Shown here in pieces: positions 53,979 to 64,000 of a stretch of 64,000 bases of DNA (the stretch's first letter is position 1; each line of letters starts with the position of its first letter). The notes under the pieces are model-generated. The model worked only from the letters and a program-made list of their open reading frames with translations, did no database searches and was not told the DNA's origin. Source of the stretch: Bacillus norwichensis (GTDB taxonomy: Bacteria; Bacillota; Bacilli; Bacillales; Bacillaceae_C); assembly GCF_014836955.1 (NCBI RefSeq), contig NZ_JACSPV010000001.1, positions 84,765 to 148,764 of the forward strand. Direction: 5' to 3'. A program made the position numbers and the translations under genes.

Positions 53979-54781
53979 TTGCTATTTAATTTAAAATTAA
54001 TAATAATATTAGCCGTTTCTTCAACCGCTTTGTTTGTTACATCAATTATTTTACAGCCGATTTTTTCAGCAATCCTGTCAAAATACTCAATTTCACGCCG
54101 GATCCTTTCAATGTTTGCATAGATGGCATTATCATCCAGCCCCAAAGTCAGTAATCGTTCCCTCCGAATTTCATAGAGTTTTTCCGGACTGATTCTTAAC
54201 CCAATACATTTTTTCGGATCAATTTTGAACAATTCCTCTGGCGGATCAACCTCAGGAACAACAGGAACGTTTGCCACTTTGTATCTTTTATGGGCAAGGT
54301 ATTGCGACAGAGGCGTTTTCGATGTCCGAGAAACTCCAATTAAAATAATGTCTGCTCTAAGGAGTCCTCTTGGATCGCGCCCGTCGTCGTACTTAACAGC
54401 AAATTCAATGGCTTCAACTCTTTTAAAATAGTCTGCATCCAATTTGCGTACGAGACCCGGCTCGTTCAGCGGCCTCTTGTTAAACAATGTCTCAAAGGTT
54501 GTCATTAACGGTCCTAAAATATCAATCGCATGTACGTTGGATACCCGCGCCTTTTCAACTAGATAATTTCTTATTTCCGGCTTGACCAATGTAAAGATGA
54601 TGATTCCGTTATTCATCTTTGCCAACGAAATGACTTCATCGATATTCTCCGTCTCCTCAACATAAGGAATGCGTTTAATAGCGGCGTTTGGCCCGGAAAA
54701 TTGGCTCAATGCCGCTTTCGTTACAAGTTCGGCAGTCTCGCCCACGGAGTCTGATACAACATATATCACCGGTTCTGTCAT
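53975..54781 (-). CDS. yqfL: PPDK/PEP synthase regulatory protein-like kinase/phosphorylase YqfL
   Basis: 268-residue DUF299-family protein, bifunctional kinase/pyrophosphorylase for PPDK or PEP synthase in plants and bacteria. [16 protein letters not shown] at the N-terminus and the P-loop-like [20 protein letters not shown]. It follows ccpN by 26 bases. In B. subtilis YqfL tunes CcpN activity, so the pair is a gluconeogenesis control unit. The start at 54781 follows GGGAG. Confidence 0.92.
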   Translation of the reverse strand: MTEPVIYVVSDSVGETAELVTKAALSQFSGPNAAIKRIPYVEETENIDEVISLAKMNNGIIIFTLVKPEIRNYLVEKARVSNVHAIDILGPLMTTFETLFNKRPLNEPGLVRKLDADYFKRVEAIEFAVKYDDGRDPRGLLRADIILIGVSRTSKTPLSQYLAHKRYKVANVPVVPEVDPPEELFKIDPKKCIGLRISPEKLYEIRRERLLTLGLDDNAIYANIERIRREIEYFDRIAEKIGCKIIDVTNKAVEETANIIINFKLNSN

Positions 54782-54807
54782 GATTTTATCATCTCCCGTC
54801 ATGTCAA

Positions 54808-55443
54808 CTAACCTTCTTGCTCAGCAAGCGCGACAAACGCTTTTGTTATATTGGTTTTCGTAAGTCTGCCAATGACTTCGTAGCCAGAATCTGTCTTTTT
54901 TACTACGGGAACAGCGTCAATCTGTGTATCAATTAGCTTTTTAGCCACATCAATCAACAAATCATCCTTTTCACACATCGTAATGTTGGGCATCCTTGTC
55001 ATAATGATGTTGACCGGCAATGTTGATAGCTCCTGCTTACCCAGGCTTGCCCTTAATAAGTCTTTTCGGGAAAGAACTCCAGCCAGATGATGCTCATTAT
55101 CCGTGACAAAAACAGTACCAACATCCTCCAGAAAAATTGTAACGATTGCATCATATACAGAAATATTTTCATGAATGACAACAGGCATGGACTGAAATTC
55201 TTTCACTGTCAACTTCTTCAAACTTTCAGTCAGCAATTGTGTCCCAGTTTTTCCTGTATAGAAGTACCCTACTCTCGGCCTTGCATCCAAATATCCGGCC
55301 ATTGTTAAAATGGCCAGATCCGGACGCAAAGTAGCGCGTGTCAAATTCAGTTTTTCCGCAATATGTTCACCCGTGATCGGGCCATTTTCCTTGACGATTT
55401 CCAATATCCTATCTTGCCTTTTGCTAAGTTCGATCGTGCTCAC
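54808..55443 (-). CDS. ccpN: transcriptional regulator CcpN (HTH and CBS domains)
   Basis: Represses gluconeogenic genes (gapB, pckA) on glycolytic carbon. 211 residues: winged [34 protein letters not shown], then two CBS domains ([34 protein letters not shown]) that sense adenylates. GTG start at 55443; the site AGGTG is unusually close, so initiation may be weak or leaderless-like. A TAGTATATACTA palindrome is at 55481-55492. Confidence 0.94.
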   Translation of the reverse strand: MSTIELSKRQDRILEIVKENGPITGEHIAEKLNLTRATLRPDLAILTMAGYLDARPRVGYFYTGKTGTQLLTESLKKLTVKEFQSMPVVIHENISVYDAIVTIFLEDVGTVFVTDNEHHLAGVLSRKDLLRASLGKQELSTLPVNIIMTRMPNITMCEKDDLLIDVAKKLIDTQIDAVPVVKKTDSGYEVIGRLTKTNITKAFVALAEQEG

Positions 55444-55686
55444 CACCTATGGATAGAAAATGAGACATACTTATTAGAATTAGTATATACTATTTAACCA
55501 TTAAAGAAAATCTCATCCATAAAAGGTACACATTTAAAAGTTGTATTTTACATCAATTATGACAACTTATTTTTAAGATTGAGCTAGCCAAATAAATCCA
55601 GCAGTCAACGAGAAGGTTGCATTAGTAAAACAACGATCGAAGGAAAAAATAATTCTCGAAGACATACATCTTAAAGACAAATATCC

Positions 55687-57753
55687 TTATTTAACTTGAA
55701 TTTCATTCATCATGGCAAAGCTTCCAAGCACATCAGAAAGTTTTTTCATCTGGGCAAGCCTGTTTTTCCTAATGTTCTCATCCTCTGACATTACCATTGT
55801 ATGATCAAAGTATGCAGTAATCGCAGGTGACAAGATTTTTAGTGCTGAAAAGCGAGTTTCAGCATTATTTTCCGTCGCAAAAGTATCGAGTACATGTTTG
55901 TATTCGTTGTAGAGCTGTTCTTCTTCGTTGTTTTCAAATAGTGCTGAATTTACTTCATCCTCGCCTTCCGCTTTCTGGGCGATGTTCATAACACGAGCCA
56001 ATGATTCAATCGTTTCCTTAAAACCCTCTTCATCTTTATGCTCATTTATGGTACTGGCTCGGCTGATGATATCAGGGACGCTGCCAAGTTCTCCGCCAAG
56101 TACTGCTTCAACAATGTCATAGCGGATATTTTGTTCTTGAAGAAGATGCTTCATCCGAAGTTTGAAGAATTGAACGAGGTTTTCAACCAATTCTTCATTC
56201 TCAATGCTTAGGTCTTCTTCGGTAATTTTAGTCACCCTGCAGAGAAGATTCTCCAGTGAGATATTCCAATTTATTCCTTTTAATATATTAACAATGCCCA
56301 TAGCGTTTCGGCGCAAGGCATATGGGTCATGTGAACCAGTTGGTATCAGACCGATGGCAAAAGCCGTTACAATCGTGTCCAATTTATCGGCGACTCCGAC
56401 AATTGCACCAGTAAGAGAACCTGGAATATCATCTTGAGCATGACGCGGTTGATAATGCTCGTTGACAGCCTTAGCAACTTCTTCGGCCTCTCCTTTTTGC
56501 AGAGCATATTTTTCTCCCATTATCCCTTGCAGTTCTGGAAACTCGCCCACCATATTTGTCACAAGATCAAACTTGCAAATCTCAGCAGCTCTGCCAGCCA
56601 ATTGTGTTTCATTTTCTGACAGCCCAAGTAAGATGCTTAGTTCTCGAGTAATTTTTTGAATCCGATTGACTTTTTGAGCCAATGTACCGATTTTCTCATG
56701 ATAAATGATAGATTCAAGCTTTCTCAAAGCATCTGCGATTTCAAGTTTTTGATCTTCTTCATAAAAGAATTCCCCGTCAGCCAATCTTGCACGTAATACC
56801 TTCTCGTTTCCTTTAGCCACAGTATCAATATGGCTGTTTCCGCCATTCCTAACTGAGATAAAATATGGGAGTAAGCTGCCCTTTTCGTCCTTTACAGGAA
56901 AATAGCGTTGATGGGTTTTCATCGAAGTAATAAGTACTTCTTCCGGAAGTCCTAGAAATTTATCATCAAATTTTCCAGAAAAAGCAGTTGGATATTCCAC
57001 GAGATTTGTGACTTCCTCCAACAAATCTTCCTCAATGGGAACACTCCAGCCATTTTCTTTTTCCAATTCCGTTATTTGTTCTATTATTCTCTGCTTTCTG
57101 TTTTGTGCATTCGCGACTACAAATTGAGAATGAAGGGCTTCTTCATAATCTTCGGGACGGTCAATCGATATATCTTCTCCCAAAAAGCGATGTCCCTTCG
57201 TATCCTTTCCAGTGGACACTCCGGCAATTGTAAATGGAATAACTTCATTGCCAAATAAAGCAACCAGCCATCTAATAGGCCGGACATAACGAAGCTGATG
57301 GCTTCCCCATTTCATGTTATTTGGAAAATGCATGTCCTCCACCAATTTTTGGAGCTGCGGAAGCAGTTCAAAGGTCCTTTTCCCTTTTATAAAACGTTTA
57401 ATATGGGCATATTCAACTCCCTTGATCTCCTTGAAGTAAATGTCCTCTGGGGACATTCCCTGAGACCGGCTAAAGCCCAATGCAGCTTTTGACCAATTGC
57501 CATTTTCATCCTGAGCAATTTTCTTTGCAGGTCCTTTCGCTTCTTCTTCTGTATCCTGCTGTGATTCCGCCACATCTTTTACAAGGACAGCCAATCTCCT
57601 TGGCGTTGAAAAAACTGACACGTCGCCGCGCTCAATTCCGTTTCCATCCATCCAGTTCCTGACCTTTTCTTCAAGCTGTTGAATAGAACCGCGTATAAAC
57701 CTTGCTGGCATTTCTTCCAAACCGATTTCAAGCAATAAATCGCGTTTATTCAT
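55687..57753 (-). CDS. glyS: glycine-tRNA ligase beta subunit
   Basis: Beta chain of the alpha2-beta2 glycyl-tRNA synthetase. 688 residues: [17 protein letters not shown] start, the HD-like domain region, and the C-terminal anticodon-binding (DALR) domain. Start overlaps the glyQ stop by 8 bases, which secures equal synthesis. Controlled by the T-box upstream of glyQ. Confidence 0.97.
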   Translation of the reverse strand: MNKRDLLLEIGLEEMPARFIRGSIQQLEEKVRNWMDGNGIERGDVSVFSTPRRLAVLVKDVAESQQDTEEEAKGPAKKIAQDENGNWSKAALGFSRSQGMSPEDIYFKEIKGVEYAHIKRFIKGKRTFELLPQLQKLVEDMHFPNNMKWGSHQLRYVRPIRWLVALFGNEVIPFTIAGVSTGKDTKGHRFLGEDISIDRPEDYEEALHSQFVVANAQNRKQRIIEQITELEKENGWSVPIEEDLLEEVTNLVEYPTAFSGKFDDKFLGLPEEVLITSMKTHQRYFPVKDEKGSLLPYFISVRNGGNSHIDTVAKGNEKVLRARLADGEFFYEEDQKLEIADALRKLESIIYHEKIGTLAQKVNRIQKITRELSILLGLSENETQLAGRAAEICKFDLVTNMVGEFPELQGIMGEKYALQKGEAEEVAKAVNEHYQPRHAQDDIPGSLTGAIVGVADKLDTIVTAFAIGLIPTGSHDPYALRRNAMGIVNILKGINWNISLENLLCRVTKITEEDLSIENEELVENLVQFFKLRMKHLLQEQNIRYDIVEAVLGGELGSVPDIISRASTINEHKDEEGFKETIESLARVMNIAQKAEGEDEVNSALFENNEEEQLYNEYKHVLDTFATENNAETRFSALKILSPAITAYFDHTMVMSEDENIRKNRLAQMKKLSDVLGSFAMMNEIQVK

Positions 57754-58639
57754 GGCTGTATTCCCCTTTCGTGTGCTGCAAAATCGGAAAGCCTAGCTTT
57801 TCCCTTTCTTCATAAAAAGTTTTCGCCACATGACGCGCCATATTTCTCATTCTGGCAATATATGCCGTTCTTTCCGTTACGGAAATAGCACCTTTTGCAT
57901 CCAAAAGATTAAATACGTGAGAGCATTTTAAAATATAGTCATAGGCCGGATGTACGAGACCAAGTTCCATTTGTCTTTTTGATTCCTTTTCATACATACC
58001 GAATAAAGTAAAAAGTAAATCCTGATCGGAAGTCTCAAAAGCATATTTTGAATGCTCATATTCAGGTTGATAAAAAATATCCCTGATCGTAAATCCGTCC
58101 GTCCATTCCAAATCAAAAACATTGTCTTTTTCTTGGATGTAGGACGCGAGACGTTCTATTCCATATGTTAATTCAACTGATACTGGCTTGCATTCTAAAC
58201 CTCCGACCTGTTGGAAATAAGTAAACTGAGTTATCTCCATACCATCCAGCCAAACTTCCCATCCGAGACCTGCACATCCCAGTGACGGATTTTCCCAGTT
58301 GTCTTCAACAAAACGGATATCATGTTCAAGCGGATCAATTCCTAGCTTCCTTAAGGAATCCAGATACATTTCCTGAATGTTTTCAGGTGAAGGCTTCATA
58401 ATGACCTGAAATTGATGATGTTGATAAAGCCTGTTCGGATTCTCACCGTACCGGCCGTCTGCTGGTCGTCTTGATGGTTCCACATAAGCCACATTCCATG
58501 GCTCAGGACCGATTGCCCTTAAAAACGTATACGGGCTCATCGTCCCTGCTCCTTTTTCCACATCATATGCCTGCATTAAAATACATCCGTAATCTGACCA
58601 ATGCTTTTGCAAAGTCAAAATCATTTCTTGGATATTCAT
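57746..58639 (-). CDS. glyQ: glycine-tRNA ligase alpha subunit
   Basis: Class II catalytic core of glycyl-tRNA synthetase. 297 residues: [20 protein letters not shown], motif 2 region [55 protein letters not shown]. The start at 58639 follows AAGGATGG; upstream in-frame ATGs belong to the T-box terminator region. Confidence 0.97.
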   Translation of the reverse strand: MNIQEMILTLQKHWSDYGCILMQAYDVEKGAGTMSPYTFLRAIGPEPWNVAYVEPSRRPADGRYGENPNRLYQHHQFQVIMKPSPENIQEMYLDSLRKLGIDPLEHDIRFVEDNWENPSLGCAGLGWEVWLDGMEITQFTYFQQVGGLECKPVSVELTYGIERLASYIQEKDNVFDLEWTDGFTIRDIFYQPEYEHSKYAFETSDQDLLFTLFGMYEKESKRQMELGLVHPAYDYILKCSHVFNLLDAKGAISVTERTAYIARMRNMARHVAKTFYEEREKLGFPILQHTKGEYSHE

Positions 58640-58667
58640 GTCATCCATCCTTTCCATCAAATAAAAA

Positions 58668-58707
58668 ACTCCCATCCCTATGCTTAATTAGCATAGGGAC
58701 GAGAGTT
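58668..58707 (-). terminator. T-box attenuator of glyQS
   Basis: Stem ACTCTCGTCCCTATGC / GCATAGGGATGGGAGT, followed by TTTTTTAT on the minus strand. The T-box sequence can pair with its 5' side as the antiterminator. Confidence 0.93.
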
Positions 58708-58870
58708 AACCCGCGGTTCCACCCTATTTGCCGAAATATCGGCCACTTTCCATTTTCCCGCTCAGGACTGCCTTCACTGTCATTACCATGCCCGGCTTTC
58801 ACCTTCCCGGGTTCGCTGAAATGGAATCGAACAACTACTACTTTCCGTCTTAGCAGGATATATAGTTACA
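58708..58870 (-). ncRNA. glycyl T-box leader
   Basis: Minus strand: T-box core AGGGTGGAACCGCGGG at 58725-58710, Stem I beginning near 58860 (GGAAAGTAGTAG) and returning with GAAGGCAGTCCTGAGC. GGC at 58772-58770 is the specifier codon, aligned with the GGC of the known B. subtilis glyQS leader. Uncharged glycine tRNA should bind and let transcription through. Confidence 0.93.
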
Positions 58871-58985
58871 AAGATCGAACTTCCCTCACGTTTAAAGTGC
58901 GGGATTCCTCCAAACACCAAGTAATCCCTAGTTATTTAGAAGGCTACCCCCGTAGTCCCTACGGTTGATATGTGCTTCTTATGGT
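58871..58985 (-). ncRNA. additional structured segment upstream of the T-box
   Basis: Three possible hairpins: CCGTAGGGACTACGG, GGGATT..AATCCC, TCCCGCAC..GTGAGGGA. They are not part of the standard T-box. Either part of a longer leader or an unrelated small RNA. Confidence 0.35.
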
Positions 58986-59285
58986 ATTGCATTCTTGTTT
59001 ACTATGCGACATTTGGTTTCGTGCCACAGATTTTGATGATTATCCTTTTTGCGACTTTTGAAAGGTTAGGCGAGCGTCAGCCAGCCACCTGTACGTTCTA
59101 TTTACGCAACAGAGGTAAACCACATTTGAATTCATTCTACATCCAGTATACAACATATCTTGGCTATCGCCAACCAACATTCATCTCCATTTTCCCCATG
59201 GGAACACATCCTTCACATTCCTTGAAGTGAGAGGCTTCTGTCGGTAAATAATGATCGAAGCCGAAACTAGATATCAATTTCTTGT
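58986..59285. other. intergenic recO-glyQ, nothing recognised
   Basis: An 86-codon plus-strand frame at 58970-59230 has no ribosome site and odd composition. No clear repeat, apart from a weak CCACCTGTACGTTC near 59095. Confidence 0.4.
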
Positions 59286-60038
59286 TCACATTTTATCCTT
59301 CAATGAATCCATTTGATCCAAAAAGCGCTTTGATTTGAAATGAAGGCCGGAATATTCTTCGTAATACAAATCAATCGCTTTTTTTAGCTCATTTTTTGTT
59401 TCCTGCTTGACTGAAATTGTACCGAGCCGATTCAAATCAAAATAATAAAATAACCTCAGAAGTTTAATCGCATTTTGGCTCATTGGTAAATAATACGGAT
59501 CTCTCTCCTGGCAGCGATGGCAAATTAATCCATTTTCTTTGATAGAAAAACCAAAGTTGCCTTCAGATGCACCACATAAAGAGCATCTTTTCATTTCCGG
59601 ATAAAGCCCAAGAACTTGAAGCATTTTCATTTCAAAAATATGGGTGATGATATCGGGATCATAACCCTCGCTTATATAGTTCAGCGATTGATGCAGCAAT
59701 TCAAATAAATATGGATTTGATTCATTATCCTGGGTGCTTCTGTCAACCATCTCTACAATGTAGGAAGCATAGGCGGTTTTAAATATGTCCTCTTTCAAGC
59801 CCCTTAGTGGCGAAATGATCTCACCTTGTTGTAAAGTTCCAAGACCGCGTCCCGTCTGAACTAAGAAATAACCGTATGTAAACAGCTGGGAAACGGCAGC
59901 AAGACGGCTGTTCGTTTTTTTGGCTCCTCTTGCCATCGCGGAAACTTTCCCTGCTTCCCTGCTGTATATGGCTGTAATTTTATGTGATTCACCATAATCT
60001 GTAGTTCTGATTACTATGCCTTCAAATTTTTTCAACAT
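59286..60038 (-). CDS. recO: DNA repair protein RecO
   Basis: Loads RecA on SSB-coated DNA with RecR (RecFOR path). 250 residues: N-terminal OB fold (FEGIVIRTTDYGESHKI, LFTYGYFLVQTGRGLGTL), helical domain and the four-Cys zinc site CSLCGAS and ICHRCQ. AAAGGGG precedes the ATG. Confidence 0.95.
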   Translation of the reverse strand: MLKKFEGIVIRTTDYGESHKITAIYSREAGKVSAMARGAKKTNSRLAAVSQLFTYGYFLVQTGRGLGTLQQGEIISPLRGLKEDIFKTAYASYIVEMVDRSTQDNESNPYLFELLHQSLNYISEGYDPDIITHIFEMKMLQVLGLYPEMKRCSLCGASEGNFGFSIKENGLICHRCQERDPYYLPMSQNAIKLLRLFYYFDLNRLGTISVKQETKNELKKAIDLYYEEYSGLHFKSKRFLDQMDSLKDKM

Positions 60039-60099
60039 GTCGCTAACCCCTTTTACAGTATCATACTGTATCAGGTGCTCAAAAAAAAGTAAATGACGG

Positions 60100-60246
60100 T
60101 CAGGAAACAGGATAATTGATCACGTCGGGCTTATTGGCAATCGGCAGTGTATTCATCATGTGTTCCTCTTTCTCCAGTTCCTTTAGAAGCAGGTAAATGT
60201 CAATATTCCCCGTCTTCTTAAAAACCTTCCAAGTAAACTCATACAT
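60100..60246 (-). CDS. yqzL: YqzL family protein
   Basis: 48-residue small protein MYEFTWKVFKKTGNIDIYLLLKELE followed by NTLPIANKPDVINYPVS. It matches the YqzL family, always placed between era and recO. AAAGGCGGG precedes ATG 60246. Function unknown. Confidence 0.88.
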   Translation of the reverse strand: MYEFTWKVFKKTGNIDIYLLLKELEKEEHMMNTLPIANKPDVINYPVS

Positions 60247-60339
60247 TTGAATCCCGCCTTTCTTTTTGATGGTTATATGAATATGTTTGTCCATGCACCC
60301 CAGGATGATTCAACATAAAATTTGCTAAAACAAACCAAT

Positions 60340-61993
<1,654 letters not shown>

Positions 61994-62383
61994 TCATTGG
62001 AACAGCTCCATGATTTTTGGTATGAAAATAATAAGCCCGATCACCACCGTCATGATAGCATAAACCATAACAGCTCCTGCCGCCATATCCTTCGCCTGCT
62101 TGGCCAAAGGCTTTATTTCCTCTGTAACTAGATCCACAGTTTTTTCAATCGCAGAATTTAGTAATTCCAAAGCAATCATCCCAAAAATACAGATAAGGAT
62201 AAAAACCCATTCTATTCTGCCCAATCGAAAAACAAAACCACATATACTAACAATTAAGGCGGCGGATAAATGGATTTGAAAATTTTTCTCTGTTTTAATA
62301 GCGTGCCGCAAGCCCTGAATAGCATAAGTGAAAGAAGCTAGAAGCCGTCCAAAACTGAATGCATTTCTACCTTTCCAGGCCAT
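61994..62383 (-). CDS. dgkA: diacylglycerol/undecaprenol kinase
   Basis: Membrane kinase that in Gram-positives phosphorylates undecaprenol to recycle the wall carrier lipid. 129 residues: LLASFTYAIQGLRHAIKTEKNFQIH, then three helices with the catalytic IALELLNSAIEKTVDLV. The start at 62383 lies inside ybeY (17-base overlap); the site AAGAGGA is somewhat far, so coupling is likely. Confidence 0.93.
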   Translation of the reverse strand: MAWKGRNAFSFGRLLASFTYAIQGLRHAIKTEKNFQIHLSAALIVSICGFVFRLGRIEWVFILICIFGMIALELLNSAIEKTVDLVTEEIKPLAKQAKDMAAGAVMVYAIMTVVIGLIIFIPKIMELFQ

Positions 62384-62840
62384 AGCTCTGCAAAATATCC
62401 TCTTGTTTTTTGAACATACGTTTTTCATCTTCGTCATTCATATGATCATATCCAAGAAGGTGAAGGAAACCATGCACTGTCAAGAAACCAAGCTCCCGCA
62501 GATAGGAATGGCCATATTCTTCTGCCTGTTTTTTCGCCGTTTCAATTGAAATGACAATATCCCCCAATATTCTGGGTAAATTTTCAACTCCGGCTATTTC
62601 CGTTTCCCCTTCACCCATATCCTCCATTGCAAAGGAAATAACATCCGTAGGGGAATCTTTCCCCCTATAGGTTCTATTCAACTCCTGAATGGAATCATCC
62701 GTAACAAAAGTGATGGAAAGCTCACTGCCATCTTCCACGCTCTCTATTTCCGCCGCATGATTTAACAATTCTTCCAATAAATGAAAATGTTCTTCTTTTA
62801 CTTCGCCTGTCTCATCAATGAAGTCTACCTCAAGACTCAT
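62367..62840 (-). CDS. ybeY: endoribonuclease YbeY (rRNA maturation)
   Basis: 157 residues. Zinc site H-x3-H-x5-H in TVHGFLHLLGYDH, preceded by GDIVISIETAKKQAEEYGHS. Acts in 16S rRNA 3' end processing and 70S quality control. Start ATG overlaps the pgpH stop (4 bases) and AAGGTGATGC is the site. Confidence 0.96.
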   Translation of the reverse strand: MSLEVDFIDETGEVKEEHFHLLEELLNHAAEIESVEDGSELSITFVTDDSIQELNRTYRGKDSPTDVISFAMEDMGEGETEIAGVENLPRILGDIVISIETAKKQAEEYGHSYLRELGFLTVHGFLHLLGYDHMNDEDEKRMFKKQEDILQSYGLER

Positions 62841-64000
62841 TTTTGCATCACCTTCTGCTCTTTATTTCCCGGATATTCAATCCTTGAATGAAAAATACCA
62901 CCCAGCGTTTCGCAAAACGTTTTTTTAATAATTTCCAATTGTTTCATTGTAATATCGCATTCATTTAGCTGGCCGTCCAGAAGCCGGTCTTGAACAATGG
63001 AATCAACGAGTGACTTAATTGCCTCTGGTGTCGGCTGATTCAAAGAACGTACCGCTGCTTCTACACAATCCGCCAAACTGATGACAGCCGCTTCTATGAA
63101 TTGCGGTTTTGGACCAGGATATCTGTAATCTGCTTCTTCTACATCATCAAAAATTTCAACTGCTTTGTAATAAAAGAATTTTAACAATGTCGTTCCATGA
63201 TGCTGCTCTGCAATATCTACAATTTCCTTAGGCATTTTATGCTTTTTCAATTCCGCCACGCCATCAGTAACATGGGCAATTATAATATCCTTACTTGTTG
63301 CGGGCTCCAGCTTATTATGAGGATTTTCCATTTTCATTTGGTTTTCAATGAAAAAATGCGGTCTTTTTGTCTTGCCAATATCATGATAATAGGCACCAAC
63401 CCTTGCAAGGAAGCCGTTTGCACCGATGGCTTCACATGCTAGCTCCGCTAAATTGGCCACCATTACACTATGGTGGTAAGTGCCTGGCGCTTCAATCAGA
63501 ATCTTCTTGAGCAAAGGATGATTTGGATTGGATAATTCAATCAGCCTCATTGTTGATAATATACCGAATCCTGCTTCAAGAAAAGGTAGAATCCCCATTG
63601 TCAAAACGGCTGACAAAATACCGGAAACAGCACCATTAATGATAAAATATACGTATTCCATGTTGGTCATTTGACCGCTGCCAATAAATTGCAGGAAGAA
63701 AATAAGCAGCACGTTAACAACAGAAACGACCATACCTGCACGCAATAGATTAAAACGTTCATTTTTGTCAGATAGAAAAATGATGCCTGCAAGGCCGCTA
63801 AATAAAATGTACAGCGCAATTTCCACATCTATTGTTCCCGAAATGCCGTCATGGAAAACGATACTTCCACATGCAGCCAAAATAATTGCCATCAGCAGGC
63901 CAAAACGCTCATTGATCATCACTCTGATCAGCATGGGAGCCATCGCTGCGGGAAATAAATAGGAAAGATCGTACTGATCCAAGCCCGCCACTAGACTAAT
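62837..64000 (-). CDS. pgpH: cyclic-di-AMP phosphodiesterase PgpH, 7TM-HD (partial)
   Basis: C-terminal part (388 residues) of the 7TMR-HD receptor that degrades c-di-AMP. The frame stays open to the window edge, so any start near 63991 is false. Several membrane helices up to residue about 155 of the piece, then the HD domain: YHHSVMVANLAELA, RVGAYYHDIGKTKRPHFF, IIAHVTDG, EQHHGTTLLKFFYYKA. The extracellular N-terminal domain is outside the window. Upstream of ybeY as in all Bacillus. Confidence 0.95.
   Translation of the reverse strand: MSLVAGLDQYDLSYLFPAAMAPMLIRVMINERFGLLMAIILAACGSIVFHDGISGTIDVEIALYILFSGLAGIIFLSDKNERFNLLRAGMVVSVVNVLLIFFLQFIGSGQMTNMEYVYFIINGAVSGILSAVLTMGILPFLEAGFGILSTMRLIELSNPNHPLLKKILIEAPGTYHHSVMVANLAELACEAIGANGFLARVGAYYHDIGKTKRPHFFIENQMKMENPHNKLEPATSKDIIIAHVTDGVAELKKHKMPKEIVDIAEQHHGTTLLKFFYYKAVEIFDDVEEADYRYPGPKPQFIEAAVISLADCVEAAVRSLNQPTPEAIKSLVDSIVQDRLLDGQLNECDITMKQLEIIKKTFCETLGGIFHSRIEYPGNKEQKVMQK

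Noticed and set aside
55481-55492. TAGTATATACTA palindrome upstream of ccpN as an operator.
   Set aside because: It overlaps an AT-rich promoter-like region and does not match a known CcpN site; probably chance or a -10 element.
58970-59230. 86-codon plus-strand frame between recO and glyQ.
   Set aside because: No ribosome site, composition unlike the neighbours, overlaps structured leader DNA.

Overview
The window is a chromosomal segment of a low-GC, endospore-forming Bacillaceae bacterium. The evidence is almost unbroken synteny with the Bacillus subtilis interval efp - yqh - comG - yqg - yqf - sigA/dnaG - era - pgpH, plus strong AGGAGG-type ribosome binding sites and frequent TTG/GTG starts. 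It is not a close B. subtilis relative. The sinIR/tasA/sipW/tapA block is missing between yqhG and comGG. glcK is missing between yqgQ and yqgS, pst is missing beside pbpA, and mntR/lipM are missing between yqhO and yqhL. No rRNA, tRNA, CRISPR array, prophage or intact insertion sequence was seen.

Layout. 1-5200: partial type I 3-dehydroquinate dehydratase, EF-P, X-Pro dipeptidase, YqhR, YqhP, patatin-like YqhO. 5200-8200: a B12-dependent ribonucleotide reductase (nrdJ) behind two NrdR-like boxes. 8200-15700: YqhL, then the glycine cleavage genes gcvT-gcvPA-gcvPB under a tandem glycine riboswitch, then the SNF2 helicase YqhH and YqhG. 15700-20100: YqzE and the complete comG competence pseudopilus operon. 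20300-29200: YqgY, YqgX, YqgW, an LtaS-type lipoteichoic acid synthase, YqgQ, rhomboid protease GluP, YqgO, a 5-formyl-THF cyclo-ligase-like protein, ribosomal protein L33 and a YqzD/YqzC pair. 29200-36400: PBP2A, an MFS transporter, Mn-SOD, YqgC, YqgB, YqfZ, IspG. 36700-42800: YqfX, YqfW, Zur with ZnuB/ZnuC, YqfT, endonuclease IV, helicase CshB. 43100-49500: VrrA, IspH, a frameshifted acetyltransferase, YqfO-TrmK, cytochrome c550, an acyl-CoA dehydrogenase. 50000-64000: the macromolecular-synthesis block sigA-dnaG-yqxD, ppsR-ccpN, T-box-controlled glyQS, recO-yqzL, era-cdd, dgkA-ybeY-pgpH (the last partial).

Most genes are housekeeping. The unusual signal lies between them. A family of composite GC-rich intergenic repeats, about a dozen full or degenerate copies, sits next to gene ends. 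It includes a 58-bp tandem array and two long copies in inverted orientation about 10 kb apart. Its hairpins keep an ACRTCCTGT-like core while the arms change in matched pairs. Other points worth a look: a 52-codon unrecognised gene wedged between znuC and znuB with a stop-start overlap; an acetyltransferase broken at a textbook T_TTA_AAA slippery site; a DUF188 gene (yqxD) without a convincing canonical start; two mini-ORFs in the comGA leader; and a palindrome in front of znuC that fits a Zur operator.
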